Below, piece after piece: positions 15,824 to 24,107 of a stretch of 64,000 nucleotides of DNA (positions within the stretch are counted from its first letter, which is position 1; every line of letters begins with the position of its first letter). The stretch comes from Anaerotruncus colihominis (GTDB taxonomy: Bacteria; Bacillota; Clostridia; Oscillospirales; Ruminococcaceae). Both the position numbers and the translations under genes were made by a program. The notes below the pieces were generated by a model. The model saw only the letters and a program-made list of their open reading frames with translations, searched no databases and was not told where the DNA came from. The stretch lies in the NCBI RefSeq assembly GCF_010206195.1, contig NZ_VIQT01000008.1, positions 62,001-126,000 on the forward strand, written 5' to 3'.

Positions 15824-17419
15824 TTATTTGACAGTCGCGTTGTCAAACAGAACGCAGCCGAGCGCGTCGATGCGCAGGCCGTCAATCTTGTCGCTGTTGT
15901 AAGCGAACACATTGAGCTGATCGTAAAGCCAGATGCCGGTGGGGTCGTCGAGGTAAAGAATCTGGCCGGCTTTGGCGTAAATCTCCTTGCGCTTTTCAGG
16001 ATCGGTTTCCGTCATACCCTGCGCGATGTACTCATCAACCTCGGCGTTGGAGTAGAAGCCGTAGTTGCGGTCGTTTTTGCCGTCAGGCGTGGTTGTGTAC
16101 AGACCGCGGTAGCCGCCGTCGGCATCCGCCATCGACGTACCGGCGCCCATAATAAAGAGCGGCGCGTCAAATTCGTCGGCCGTCATACCGCTGATCATCG
16201 GGAGGAATACGCTCCATTCGAGCACTTCGATCGTCGCGTTGACGCCGATTTCCCCAAGCTGCGCGGCGATCATCTCCGCAAGTTCGGAGCCTTTGTCGTA
16301 CTGTGTGGTGGTAACGATCTTCGTTTCAAAGCCGTTTGGATAACCAGCTTCGGCCAGCAGAGCTTTCGCCTTTTCCAGATCCTGCTTGATCGGGCCGTAA
16401 TCGTGGCTGCCGAACACGGCGGGCGCCAGCGGGCCGGTCGCCTCCTCGGAGACGTCGGCAAAGAGCGCCTTGCGGATGGCGTCGCGGTCAACCGCATAGG
16501 TTAAAGCCTGACGGACCTTGGTGTTGGACATGATCTCGTCGTTGCAGCCGAAGCGGAACAGGCGCTGTCCCACGCCGCCTACTTTGAGCACGGAAACGCC
16601 CTCGAGCGTTTCAAGGCGCGCGACCTCCTCGGACGGGACCTTGTGGATCAGATCGACCTCGCCGTTTTCAAGCGCGATAATACGCGAGGACGATTCCGGG
16701 ATGACCAGATAACGGATGGCGCCGACCTGGGCCTTATTGCCGAAATAATCGGGGTTGGCCTCGATGACAACCTCCTCGTCCTTGGCCCAGCTTGTCACCT
16801 TGTAGGGGCCTGTGCCGTTGACCGTTTCGGCCGTTGTTCCAAGGTCACGGCCGTACTGCTCAATGAAATCGGAATCCATAATCGCTGTGTTATAGTTGCA
16901 CAGCAGACTGAGCATCGGACCGTAAGGCTCCTTGGTCTTGATGACGACGGTGGCGTCGTCAGTGGCGGCGACGCTCTCGATCGGCGAGATCATCGAGGTC
17001 GTGATGTAACCGGAATCCGCCGGCAGCGCGCGGTTGAAGGAGGCCTCGACATCCTTGGCGGTGAGCGCCTTGCCATTGTGGAACTTGACATCTGTGCGCA
17101 GATGGAATGTCCAGCTCAGGTTGTCCTCGCTGACCTCATAGCTTTCGGCCAGGCTTGGGGCGGGGGTGTTGCTTTCATCAAAGGCATACAGCGTGTTGTA
17201 TACCATTTTGACGACTTCCTCGCTGTAGCTGTCGTTTTGTGTGTGCGGGTCAAGGGAGGAGACGTCGGCGGGAACGCCAAATAAAATTTCGCCGGATCCG
17301 CCGGACGAAGCGCCGCCACCTGCTCCGGACGCCGTGTCCCCGGCTCCGCCTGAACCGCCGCAGGCCGCCAGGGACAAGGCCATCACGGCGGCTGTCATGA
17401 ATGCAATCAATTTCCTCAT
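15824..17419 (-). CDS. Peptide ABC importer substrate-binding lipoprotein (family 5)
   Basis: A 531-residue extracellular binding protein anchored by a lipid. The signal peptide ends in the lipobox SLAAC with Cys20 as the lipidated residue, followed by a Gly/Ser-rich linker. The mature part shows the SBP_bac_5 signatures (DVKFHNGKALTAKDVEASFNRA and TGPYKVTSW) and the KIDGLRIDALG-type end. It is the first and most promoter-proximal gene of the importer operon. It is divergent from a LysR regulator, which probably controls it. Confidence 0.94.
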   Translation of the reverse strand: MRKLIAFMTAAVMALSLAACGGSGGAGDTASGAGGGASSGGSGEILFGVPADVSSLDPHTQNDSYSEEVVKMVYNTLYAFDESNTPAPSLAESYEVSEDNLSWTFHLRTDVKFHNGKALTAKDVEASFNRALPADSGYITTSMISPIESVAATDDATVVIKTKEPYGPMLSLLCNYNTAIMDSDFIEQYGRDLGTTAETVNGTGPYKVTSWAKDEEVVIEANPDYFGNKAQVGAIRYLVIPESSSRIIALENGEVDLIHKVPSEEVARLETLEGVSVLKVGGVGQRLFRFGCNDEIMSNTKVRQALTYAVDRDAIRKALFADVSEEATGPLAPAVFGSHDYGPIKQDLEKAKALLAEAGYPNGFETKIVTTTQYDKGSELAEMIAAQLGEIGVNATIEVLEWSVFLPMISGMTADEFDAPLFIMGAGTSMADADGGYRGLYTTTPDGKNDRNYGFYSNAEVDEYIAQGMTETDPEKRKEIYAKAGQILYLDDPTGIWLYDQLNVFAYNSDKIDGLRIDALGCVLFDNATVK

Positions 17420-17587
17420 GGTGCAAAATCCTTTCTATAAACGTAAGAGGCCCTTCGCCCACATATACGGAATTTAAATGCGTAAAGCGGCCGCGGGCAT
17501 CTGTGCGCGCGTGTAAGACTCTTTATTACTATAGCATGAAAAAGCGCCGGTGAAAAGAAACTTTTATTCCAATATTGAAACTTTAAG

Positions 17588-17616
17588 TTGTGAAAGAAGG
17601 CGTGGTCTGTTATACT
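17588..17616 (+). promoter_or_regulatory. Promoter of the lysR-type gene
   Basis: TTGTGA (17588-17593) and TATACT (17611-17616) are 17 bp apart. On the opposite strand an extended -10 element (TGCTATAGT) at about 17530-17538 probably drives the importer operon, so both promoters share a short intergenic region where a LysR protein could bind. Confidence 0.65.
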
Positions 17617-17655
17617 ATTATAAATGCATGTGAAAAAACCCGGGAGTCGAACCAG

Positions 17656-18534
17656 ATGAATTTTCAGGATATCGCATATTTTTTGACACTGTGTGGGGAA
17701 CGGACTTTTTCCGCCGCCGCAGACAAGCTGTTCATCACACAGCAGGGGCTGAGCAAGGCCATCCGCCGTATGGAAAATGAAATCGGCGCGCCGCTGTTTG
17801 AACGCGGCCGCAAAACGCTGGCCCTTACACCCAGCGGAGAGGCGTTTGTACGCTATGCGCAGGAGATGCAGGGCATTTACGGCCGTATGCGGGAACATAT
17901 GGAGCGTCTGCGCGATGAACGGCGCAGCATTCGGCTTGGTATGACGATGGGCGTACCGCTCGCGGTTCAGGCGGCTGAGCTTGAACAGCTCCGGCGCGCT
18001 TTACGCCCGTGCGAGCTGGAGCTGACCGAGACGACCGATTTTTCCTGTGAGGAGCAGGTCGCCTCCGGCGCGATCGATTTTGGCGTCACGCTCGAACCTG
18101 TCGATCAAAAGCGGTTTGCCTGCGTACCCTTATTGTCCCGTCCGATGTATGCCGTGGCGCCGCAGGGCGACCCGCTCGCGGAGCAACAGCGCGTCGATGT
18201 GGCGCTGCTGCGCGGCCGGCGGTTTGTTCTGGCGGACCGGCAGTTTAAATGCTATGGCCAGTTTCATGAATTGTGCTGGCGCTATGGTTTTACGCCTGAT
18301 GTTGCGGAAACGACGATGGAAACGCTTGTGATCTACCGGCGCTGCCTGGAAAACGGATGGATCGGTGTCAGTGCCGATCTGCCGCGTGTGATGAACGATT
18401 GTCCGGGGGTTGTGTTCGTACCGTTTGACACAGCGGAATTTGCCTGGAATATCACGCTGATTTCTGCGGCTGACCATCCGCTGACGCCGTTTGAACAGAG
18501 CGTACAGAAGGACATTGCAGCCCTGTTTCACTGA
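17656..18534 (+). CDS. LysR-family transcriptional regulator
   Basis: A 292-residue regulator. The winged HTH covers residues 1-60 (FSAAADKLFITQQGLSKAIR, then PLFERGRKTLALTPSGEAF), and a periplasmic-binding-protein-like effector domain follows. The ATG at 17656 aligns with family starts. It is transcribed away from the peptide importer operon, which makes that operon the likely target. The effector is unknown and may be a peptide or amino acid. Confidence 0.92.
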   Translation: MNFQDIAYFLTLCGERTFSAAADKLFITQQGLSKAIRRMENEIGAPLFERGRKTLALTPSGEAFVRYAQEMQGIYGRMREHMERLRDERRSIRLGMTMGVPLAVQAAELEQLRRALRPCELELTETTDFSCEEQVASGAIDFGVTLEPVDQKRFACVPLLSRPMYAVAPQGDPLAEQQRVDVALLRGRRFVLADRQFKCYGQFHELCWRYGFTPDVAETTMETLVIYRRCLENGWIGVSADLPRVMNDCPGVVFVPFDTAEFAWNITLISAADHPLTPFEQSVQKDIAALFH

Positions 18535-18550
18535 CTGGGAGGGAAAACGC

Positions 18551-19549
18551 GTGGCTAAGAATCCGAATCAAAAGCTCAAACTTTTGTACCTGATGAAAAT
18601 TTTGCTGGAGCACACCGATGAGGACCACGGCATGACCATGCCGGAGCTGATTGCTTCGCTTGCAGGATATGGCATATCCGCGGAGCGAAAAAGCCTGTAT
18701 GACGATATCGAGGCGCTGCGGCTCTATGGACTGGATGTCGAGCGCATGGGCCGGCGTTATTTTGTCGCCGACAGGACCTTTGAACTGCCGGAACTGAAGC
18801 TGCTTGTCGACGCCGTGCAGTCGTCGCGCTTTATCACACACAAAAAATCAGCCGAGCTGATCAAAAAGGTGGAAAGCCTTGCAAGCCAGCGCCAGGCGCG
18901 GCTTCTACAGCGTCAGGTCTATGTTTCCAACCGTGTCAAGGCGATGAACGAGAGCATTTATTACAACATCGACAAGCTGCATACCGCGATCTCGCAGGCT
19001 GTGCGCATCACATTCCGGTACTTTGAATGGACGGTCGATTTCAGCGCCGGCGCGCCGTTTCAGAAGCGGTACCGCCATGATGGCGCGCAATATCTCGCCA
19101 GCCCCTGGGCGCTGACCTGGGACGATGAAAACTATTACCTCGTCGCGTATGATTCTCAAGCGGGCATGATCAAACATTACCGGGTCGACAAGATGGACGG
19201 CATTGCGCTGACCGATCTGTCGCGCGACGGACAGGCGCAGTTTGAGCGGTTTGACATGGCCGTATACGCGCGAAAAATGTTCGGTATGTTCGGCGGCGAG
19301 GAGGAGACGGTTAAAATCCGGTTCGCTAACCGGCTGGCCGGTGTTGTCGCCGACCGGTTCGGCCGCGACGCTTTTATTTCCCGTGCGGATAGCGAAGCGT
19401 TTTATGCGACTGTGTCCGTGGCGGTCAGCCCGCAGTTTCTCTCCTGGGTGTTTGGCTTTGGCGGCGAGGCCAAAATCGTTTCTCCGCCGCATGTCGCACG
19501 CCAGCTTTGCGACCTTGCCCGCACTGTTCTCGATACATACCGGTTTTGA
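18551..19549 (+). CDS. WYL-domain transcriptional regulator
   Basis: A 332-residue protein with an N-terminal winged HTH (MTMPELIASLAGYGISAERK, YDDIEAL) and a WYL domain around residues 140-230 (YLASPWALTWDDENYYLVAYD), then a WCX-like C-terminal domain. WYL proteins sense ligands or nucleic acids and often act as repressors. The start is GTG at 18551 with GGGAGGG upstream, 16 bp after the lysR stop. It is therefore probably cotranscribed with lysR. Its target is unknown. Confidence 0.88.
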   Translation: MAKNPNQKLKLLYLMKILLEHTDEDHGMTMPELIASLAGYGISAERKSLYDDIEALRLYGLDVERMGRRYFVADRTFELPELKLLVDAVQSSRFITHKKSAELIKKVESLASQRQARLLQRQVYVSNRVKAMNESIYYNIDKLHTAISQAVRITFRYFEWTVDFSAGAPFQKRYRHDGAQYLASPWALTWDDENYYLVAYDSQAGMIKHYRVDKMDGIALTDLSRDGQAQFERFDMAVYARKMFGMFGGEEETVKIRFANRLAGVVADRFGRDAFISRADSEAFYATVSVAVSPQFLSWVFGFGGEAKIVSPPHVARQLCDLARTVLDTYRF

Positions 19550-19644
19550 CGCGGCCTTCCCAATTTAAAAAAAAGCCCTGGTAAAAAACTGCCCGCCTTT
19601 TCAAAAGCCGGCGGGTGAGAATATGTCTCGCCATCGGATTGGTA

Positions 19645-19686
19645 GAAAACGTGCGGGGACCTGTTCAGGTCCCCGCACGTTTTTTT
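19645..19686 (+). terminator. Terminator after the WYL gene
   Basis: A perfect 14-bp stem ACGTGCGGGGACCT (19649-19662 with 19667-19680) is followed by six T. Just before it, 19566-19615 resembles the TTTTGAAAA/GGTAAAAAACT repeats found near 43.8 and 47.8 kb. Confidence 0.9.
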
Positions 19687-19760
19687 AGTGATTATGATTA
19701 AACTGTACGGATTATAGGACATGAGACTCTGTAAAATAGGAAGCGAAAGGAGTGGTCGCA

Positions 19761-19889
19761 ATGCTTGGAGCTGCACTGTGGTTCGCGGCGTCATTCGGAT
19801 TTTATCGCTTTATGATGGGGCAATGTGAAAAGGCAGCGCGTGCGGGTTATCGCGCACAGCGCCACTGCGATACAGGCGTCCGCCGCTGA
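19761..19889 (+). CDS. Small protein, 42 residues
   Basis: A short reading frame starting MLGAALWFAASFGFYRFMM with an AAAGGAG site at ideal spacing. The first 19 residues are hydrophobic and aromatic and could form a membrane helix; the tail is basic (EKAARAGYRAQRH). The family is not recognised. Expression is supported only by the ribosome site and by a second small gene just downstream. Confidence 0.5.
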   Translation: MLGAALWFAASFGFYRFMMGQCEKAARAGYRAQRHCDTGVRR

Positions 19890-19931
19890 TGGATGCCGGA
19901 AAGGTTTGACTGTTTGAAAGGAGTGCCGGTC

Positions 19932-20060
19932 ATGATGGAATATACGATTGAATGGGTGCGCGGGCATGTGGAAGTGTTCGACCGGACAGGAGCATTTCTG
20001 TTCTCGGCCGACACCGAACAGGAGGCCCTGGCTGATCTGCGTGAGCTTGAAGCCGCGTGA
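19932..20060 (+). CDS. Small conserved-type protein, 42 residues
   Basis: A reading frame beginning [16 protein letters not shown] and ending [12 protein letters not shown], preceded by AAAGGAG. The pattern of a two-strand hairpin ([18 protein letters not shown]) then an acidic helix looks like a folded micro-domain. It resembles small uncharacterised proteins of clostridial genomes, but I cannot name the family with confidence. It is 42 bp downstream of another 42-residue gene. Confidence 0.6.
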   Translation: MMEYTIEWVRGHVEVFDRTGAFLFSADTEQEALADLRELEAA

Positions 20061-20107
20061 AGGTAATGGTATGGGTAAGGTTTCCCGCTTGCGGCGGTGC
20101 GCTGCAC

Positions 20108-20203
20108 ATGGTATAATAACCGCGGAGCGGTTATTATACCAGATTAAGGCCAGGGCGATACGCGGGCGCAGCCCGCTGCCGCCCCGATGGCCGATTATAC
20201 CAT
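20108..20203. repeat. Palindromic repeat element with paired TATAAT cores
   Basis: A 14-bp perfect stem GGTATAATAACCGC (20110-20123 with 20127-20140) has a GGA loop. A second copy of the outer sequence in reverse, ATTATACCAT at 20194-20203, pairs with ATGGTATAAT at 20108-20117. Between them lies a GC-rich hairpin. The whole looks like a REP-type palindrome. No gene is seen in it. Confidence 0.55.
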
Positions 20204-20241
20204 GCCGCTTCGCGGATTATGTTGCCGTCAGGGCCGGTGAA

Positions 20242-20526
20242 ATGAATATGGCGTATAGTTGCTATGTATATATTCTGCGCTGTGTGGATGGAACGTTTTA
20301 TACTGGCTGGACCACGGATCTTGAACATCGCCTCGCGGCACATAATGCAGGGCGCGGCGCTAAATATACCCGTGCGCGTCTGCCGGTCGTACTTGTTTAC
20401 TGCGAGGCGTTTGATGGAAAAAGCGCGGCCATGCGGCGCGAATGTGCAATTAAGCGGATGACACGCGCGCAAAAATGCGCGCTCATCGCATGTGGGAATG
20501 AAGGACAGGAAGGTAACAGAACATGA
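20242..20526 (+). CDS. GIY-YIG nuclease-domain protein (YhbQ/UPF0213-like)
   Basis: A 94-residue single-domain GIY-YIG protein. The motif reads CYVYILRC, then [30 protein letters not shown], with the catalytic Tyr, Arg and a later Glu ([14 protein letters not shown]). Here GIY-YIG is written VYI-YTG. Stand-alone members are structure-specific DNA endonucleases with a suspected DNA-repair role. Two ATGs, at 20242 and 20248, are possible starts. The gene overlaps the next by four bases, which suggests coupling. Confidence 0.92.
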   Translation: MNMAYSCYVYILRCVDGTFYTGWTTDLEHRLAAHNAGRGAKYTRARLPVVLVYCEAFDGKSAAMRRECAIKRMTRAQKCALIACGNEGQEGNRT

Positions 20527-21365
20527 TGATGGTTCCCGATTCCGCCGTGACGCACGGCGGGCGTTTTCATGCTGACGATGTATTTTCTTCGGCGCTGCTC
20601 AGATTGCTTAACCCTAAAATCGAGATCCGGCGTGTTATGCGCTTGCCGGAGAAGTTTCACGGCTTTGCTTTTGATATCGGCGGCGGCGATTTCGACCACC
20701 ACCAAAAGGGCGCGCCTGTACGTGAAAATGGTGTGCCGTATGCCGCCTTTGGGCTTTTATGGCGTGCGTTCGGCGGCTGGCTTATTACAGATTCCGAGGA
20801 GTGCGCGCGTTTTGATCAGCATTTTATCCAGCCGCTCGATCTCGACGACAATACCGGCTGCGGGAGTGAGACAGCCGCTTTGATCGCGCTGTTTAATCCG
20901 GGATGGGACAGCAGGGAGCCGGCTGACAAATGCTTTTGGGACGCTGTTTCGTTCGCACAGGTGATTTTGGAAAAACGTTTGGAAAGCGTGCGGAGCATGT
21001 GCCGTGCGCGCGGCTATGTGGAGGAAGCCTTGCGCAGTATGGAGCATGGGGTTGTCACGTTGGAGCAGTTCGCGCCATGGAAAGCGGTACTGCCCGCCTC
21101 TGACGCACAGTTTGTCGTATATCCCTCACAGCGCGGCGGATACAGCGCACAAGGCGTACCAGCTGACGATGAGACGCATGCGCTCAAGGTTCCGTTTCCT
21201 GCTGAGTGGGCTGGCCGCGGCGAGGAGGAACTGCCAGGGCTGTCCGGTATTGCGACGTTGCGTTTTTGCCACAACAACCGTTTTTTGATTGCGGCCGGTA
21301 CACACGCCGATGCGGTGGCTGCATGTCATGCGGCGCAAAAGATTTGTGGGCAGACGCCTGGTTAA
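20523..21365 (+). CDS. MYG1-family (UPF0160) metal-dependent hydrolase
   Basis: A 280-residue DHH-like phosphoesterase. The N-terminus [20 protein letters not shown] and the [11 protein letters not shown] motif give the metal-binding His/Asp set. [17 protein letters not shown] follows. Eukaryotic MYG1 is a 3'-5' RNA exonuclease. Bacterial roles are not settled. Its coupling to a GIY-YIG nuclease gene suggests nucleic-acid processing. Confidence 0.9.
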   Translation: MMMVPDSAVTHGGRFHADDVFSSALLRLLNPKIEIRRVMRLPEKFHGFAFDIGGGDFDHHQKGAPVRENGVPYAAFGLLWRAFGGWLITDSEECARFDQHFIQPLDLDDNTGCGSETAALIALFNPGWDSREPADKCFWDAVSFAQVILEKRLESVRSMCRARGYVEEALRSMEHGVVTLEQFAPWKAVLPASDAQFVVYPSQRGGYSAQGVPADDETHALKVPFPAEWAGRGEEELPGLSGIATLRFCHNNRFLIAAGTHADAVAACHAAQKICGQTPG

Positions 21366-21430
21366 CATATATTTCAAAGGGCGCATCCCCGGTTTTTGAT
21401 TTTTTCTGGCGGACTGCGCTCCTGTGAGCG

Positions 21431-21599
21431 CTAAGAACCTGTATTCACAGCCGGAGGATGCTGGGCGAGCGAGGGGCTTTGTACCTGATCAAGGCGAATT
21501 TTTGCAGGCGTGCTGTCGCCCGGCAAGAAAATTTAACATGGAGCGTGGGCAAAAGGCCCGCCTGGACAGCGCTTGGCGACTGTGAATACAGGTTCTTAG
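21431..21599. mobile_element. MITE-like element with perfect 20-bp terminal inverted repeats
   Basis: The ends CTAAGAACCTGTATTCACAG (21431-21450) and its exact complement (21580-21599) bracket 129 bp with no reading frame. Read in reverse, the interior aligns with the element at 39696-39862, sharing GTCCAGGCGG, TTAAA...TTCTTGCC and GCCTTG blocks. It is non-autonomous; no transposase is in the window. Confidence 0.8.
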
Positions 21600-21674
21600 C
21601 TCCAGGATAAGGGCGCCGCCTTTTGATCGCTGCGGCATGTGTGTGATTTATACGGAACGAACAGGGGTGTGTTT

Positions 21675-21950
21675 GTGAAGTCGGAGCTTGAGAAAATTCC
21701 GGGGGTAGGTCCGAATATGGCGGAGCATCTGCGCGCGCTCGGCTTTGATACGGTAAAGTCGCTTCGAGGACAGGATCCGCAGGCGCTTTATGAACGCGAC
21801 TGCGTCCGCTGTTGCGGCGTACTGGACAGGTGTGTACTGTATGTTTACCGTTGTGCCGTTTACTTCGCTCAAACGCCTGCGCCGGAGCCTGAAAAATGTA
21901 AATGGTGGAATTGGAAGGACATACCAGATCAAAAGGAGGACATGCGGTGA
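21675..21950 (+). CDS. Helix-hairpin-helix protein of the Cdd1 (pathogenicity locus) family
   Basis: A 91-residue protein whose N-terminus SELEKIPGVGPNMAEHLRAL is a helix-hairpin-helix DNA-binding motif. DPQALYERDCVRCCG and LDRCVLYVYRCAVYFA complete the Cdd1 domain. A GTG at 21675 after AGGGGTG is preferred because family members start at this motif. It overlaps the next gene by four bases (GTGA). Family function is unknown, but DNA binding is likely from the HhH fold. Confidence 0.88.
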   Translation: MKSELEKIPGVGPNMAEHLRALGFDTVKSLRGQDPQALYERDCVRCCGVLDRCVLYVYRCAVYFAQTPAPEPEKCKWWNWKDIPDQKEDMR

Positions 21951-22654
21951 GAGCGGTTTATCTGGCGCACAGCGGTTTTTTTGTGGATACAGGCGGACCT
22001 GTGCTCATCTTCGATTATTATAAAGATACGCCGCGCGGCGGGGCTTTGGCGGACGGTGTAGTCAATGCGTCCGCGCTTGAGGGACGCGACGTCTATGTCT
22101 TTGTCTCGCATATCCATCACGATCACTTTAATCCGGTTGTTTTCCAGTGGGAGACATGGGCCGGCCGGATACATTATATTTTATCGCACGATGTACCGAT
22201 GCGCGCGGGCGCGCTGCGTATACGGCCGGGTGAAACCAGGATGGTTGGCGATGCGCAGATCCGTGCGCTTTGCTCCAACGATGAGGGTGTTGCGTTTCTT
22301 GTTAAATGCGGCGGCATCTGTGTGTTTCATGCAGGCGATCTCAATTGGTGGCACTGGAACGGCGAAGGCAAAGCGTATAATGACGACATGGGCCGGCGCT
22401 ATCGGGAACAGATCGATCTTTTGCAGGGGGAACAAATCGACATGGCGTTTATACCGGTCGATCCGCGCCTGGAGGACAAATATATCCTTGGAATCGATTA
22501 TTTTATGCGCCGGGTGGGTGCGCGCCATGTGATACCAATGCATCTGTGGGACGATTATGCGCTGTGCCGGAATTTGGTAAACGACCCGGCTGCTGCGTCA
22601 TATCGTGATCGGATTGTTCCATACACACACCGGGGCCAGACGCTTGAGCTGTGA
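21947..22654 (+). CDS. Metallo-beta-lactamase-fold hydrolase
   Basis: A 235-residue MBL-fold protein. The zinc motif HIHHDH appears in VSHIHHDHFNPVVF, and a later ligand set in CVFHAGDLNWWHWNG and ARHVIPMHLWDD. The arrangement fits the Lactamase_B_3/UlaG-like group. The GTG at 21947 with AAAAGGAGG upstream is the start. It is flanked by overlaps with the HhH gene before and the ATPase gene after. The substrate is unknown. Confidence 0.88.
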   Translation: MRAVYLAHSGFFVDTGGPVLIFDYYKDTPRGGALADGVVNASALEGRDVYVFVSHIHHDHFNPVVFQWETWAGRIHYILSHDVPMRAGALRIRPGETRMVGDAQIRALCSNDEGVAFLVKCGGICVFHAGDLNWWHWNGEGKAYNDDMGRRYREQIDLLQGEQIDMAFIPVDPRLEDKYILGIDYFMRRVGARHVIPMHLWDDYALCRNLVNDPAAASYRDRIVPYTHRGQTLEL

Positions 22655-23460
22655 ATGACCGCAGCGTTCCGGCGGGATTTAAAACGGCCGGCTGCGGGCG
22701 GGCTGCCGGCGCAACTGCACCGGCACAGGAATTGTTCATCCGGGCGGTTTCGGTCAAACCCGGCGCGGACGGCGGCTATGCGATGGAGCTGCCGGCGGTT
22801 CGGCGGCTTGGGAACCTGGTATTGACGGCGCCGGTAACTTTTTTTGTCGGGGAAAACGGTTCGGGGAAATCGACGTTGCTGGAAGCGATCGCTATTTCCT
22901 GCGGCTTTAATCCGGAGGGCGGCACGCGCAATTTCTGCTTTAAGACAAACGATTCCCATGCGCCGCTGTGGCGCGCCCTGCACGTTGTAAAAGGCGCGCG
23001 CCGCCCGCGAGACGGTTTTTTTCTGCGCGCGGAAAGCTTTTACAATGTCGCCACAAATATCGATGCGCTTGACCGTGAAACGCCGCTTGGCCCGCGTCTG
23101 ATTGACAGTTACGGCGGACGCTCCATGCATGCGCAGTCGCACGGCGAGAGCTTTCTTTCACTCGTTGTAAATCGTTTTGGCGGACAGGGGCTTTATCTGC
23201 TTGACGAGCCGGAGGCCGCTTTGTCCGTTACAGGGCAGCTTGCCCTGCTTGCGCGGATACGCGCGCTGGTGCGCGCTGGTTCGCAGTTTATCATCGCATC
23301 GCATTCGCCGATTCTCACGGCCTATCCGGGCGCGGTGATTTACCGGTTTTCACAGACGGGCGTGGAGCATGTCTCTTACCGTGAAACAGACGCTTATGTG
23401 TTGACCAGGCAGTTTTTAAATAATCCGGACAGGATGTTTCGGGAGCTATTTGAGGAATAG
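22651..23460 (+). CDS. AAA-type ATPase (COG3910-like predicted ATPase)
   Basis: A 269-residue single-domain ATPase of the ABC/SMC class. Walker A GENGSGKSTLLEAIA lies around residues 69-83. A signature-like SHGESFLSLVV, Walker B GLYLLDEPEAALS and a switch ASHSPILTAYPGA follow. It has no membrane span or nuclease domain. The ATG overlaps the MBL-fold stop by four bases. The first 30 residues are low-complexity, so a later start is possible. It is the third gene of a tightly coupled trio. Confidence 0.85.
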   Translation: MNDRSVPAGFKTAGCGRAAGATAPAQELFIRAVSVKPGADGGYAMELPAVRRLGNLVLTAPVTFFVGENGSGKSTLLEAIAISCGFNPEGGTRNFCFKTNDSHAPLWRALHVVKGARRPRDGFFLRAESFYNVATNIDALDRETPLGPRLIDSYGGRSMHAQSHGESFLSLVVNRFGGQGLYLLDEPEAALSVTGQLALLARIRALVRAGSQFIIASHSPILTAYPGAVIYRFSQTGVEHVSYRETDAYVLTRQFLNNPDRMFRELFEE

Positions 23461-23461
23461 A

Positions 23462-23512
23462 AAATGAATAAAAGCGAACCCGCGCGAAAGCGCGGGTCCG
23501 CTTTTATTCATT
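23462..23512. terminator. Terminator shared by convergent genes
   Basis: A long hairpin (AAATGAATAAAAGCG, ACCCGCGC, loop GAAA, and complements) has T-rich arms in both directions. It separates the ATPase gene from the small membrane-protein gene that ends at 23526. Confidence 0.88.
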
Positions 23513-23525
23513 TCATGAACGCAGA

Positions 23526-23783
23526 TTATTCCTCATCGGGAATATCATCGTCAGCCAAAACGTTCGCCGTATCGGCAGCGGCGTGGCCGCCGCTGTGCGG
23601 CTGCTCGTCGTCGACCTGTGTGGCATAATAATCCATATCATACAGATCGTTGTCGCTAAATTCATCGTCCAGATCATCACAAAGCGCGCAGCTACGGCGC
23701 TTGAAATAAGCGGCAAATGCAACGATCGCTCCGGCGATCGCAATCAGAAGCGCAACAGTTGCAATAAATGTACCTTTTCTCAT
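23526..23783 (-). CDS. Small single-span membrane protein with acidic tail
   Basis: An 85-residue protein. Residues 4-27 (GTFIATVALLIAIAGAIVAFAA) form one membrane helix, followed by KRRSCALC and a strongly acidic tail rich in Asp. The ATG at 23783 follows AGGAGGAC. The Asp-rich tail could bind metal or a basic partner. No function is recognised. It has its own promoter. Confidence 0.75.
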   Translation of the reverse strand: MRKGTFIATVALLIAIAGAIVAFAAYFKRRSCALCDDLDDEFSDNDLYDMDYYATQVDDEQPHSGGHAAADTANVLADDDIPDEE

Positions 23784-23835
23784 GGCGGGTCCTCCTCTAT
23801 TGAACAAATTCTTGAGGCTGCGGTTAGTTGTCCCT

Positions 23836-23864
23836 ATTATAATCCTTTTTGGGGATGTTGACAA
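23836..23864 (-). promoter_or_regulatory. Promoter of the small acidic membrane-protein gene
   Basis: TTGTCA (23859-23864) and TATAAT (23836-23841) are 17 bp apart on the minus strand. Confidence 0.8.
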
Positions 23865-24037
23865 GTCATTATCCTTATTTTGTACCGTTGCGGTTAAAAA
23901 AATACGCACTTGTCTTTTTTAAAAAGCCAGGCGCGCGGCGTATGGATGGAGCTGGTACGTCGAAGTGAAGGTCCCTGAAATGACCGCGTCCCGCAAATTG
24001 TATTGTTCTGCACCAAAACTGCCTATATCCATGATGG

Positions 24038-24073
24038 TAAAAACGCGTCTGCCCACAAAAACGGGCAGACACG
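24038..24073 (-). terminator. Terminator of the pgk-tpiA-gpmI cluster
   Basis: GTCTGCCC (24047-24054) pairs with GGGCAGAC (24063-24070). A T-rich run follows on the minus strand. Confidence 0.75.
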
Positions 24074-24107
24074 TAAATTGTAAAAAATTGGTTTAAAATG
24101 TTGTTTG

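Noticed and set aside
17641..17656. A GGTTCGACTCCCG-like sequence (minus strand) resembling a tRNA T-arm
   Set aside because: No acceptor, D or anticodon arms can be built around it, and it lies in the promoter-leader of the lysR gene.
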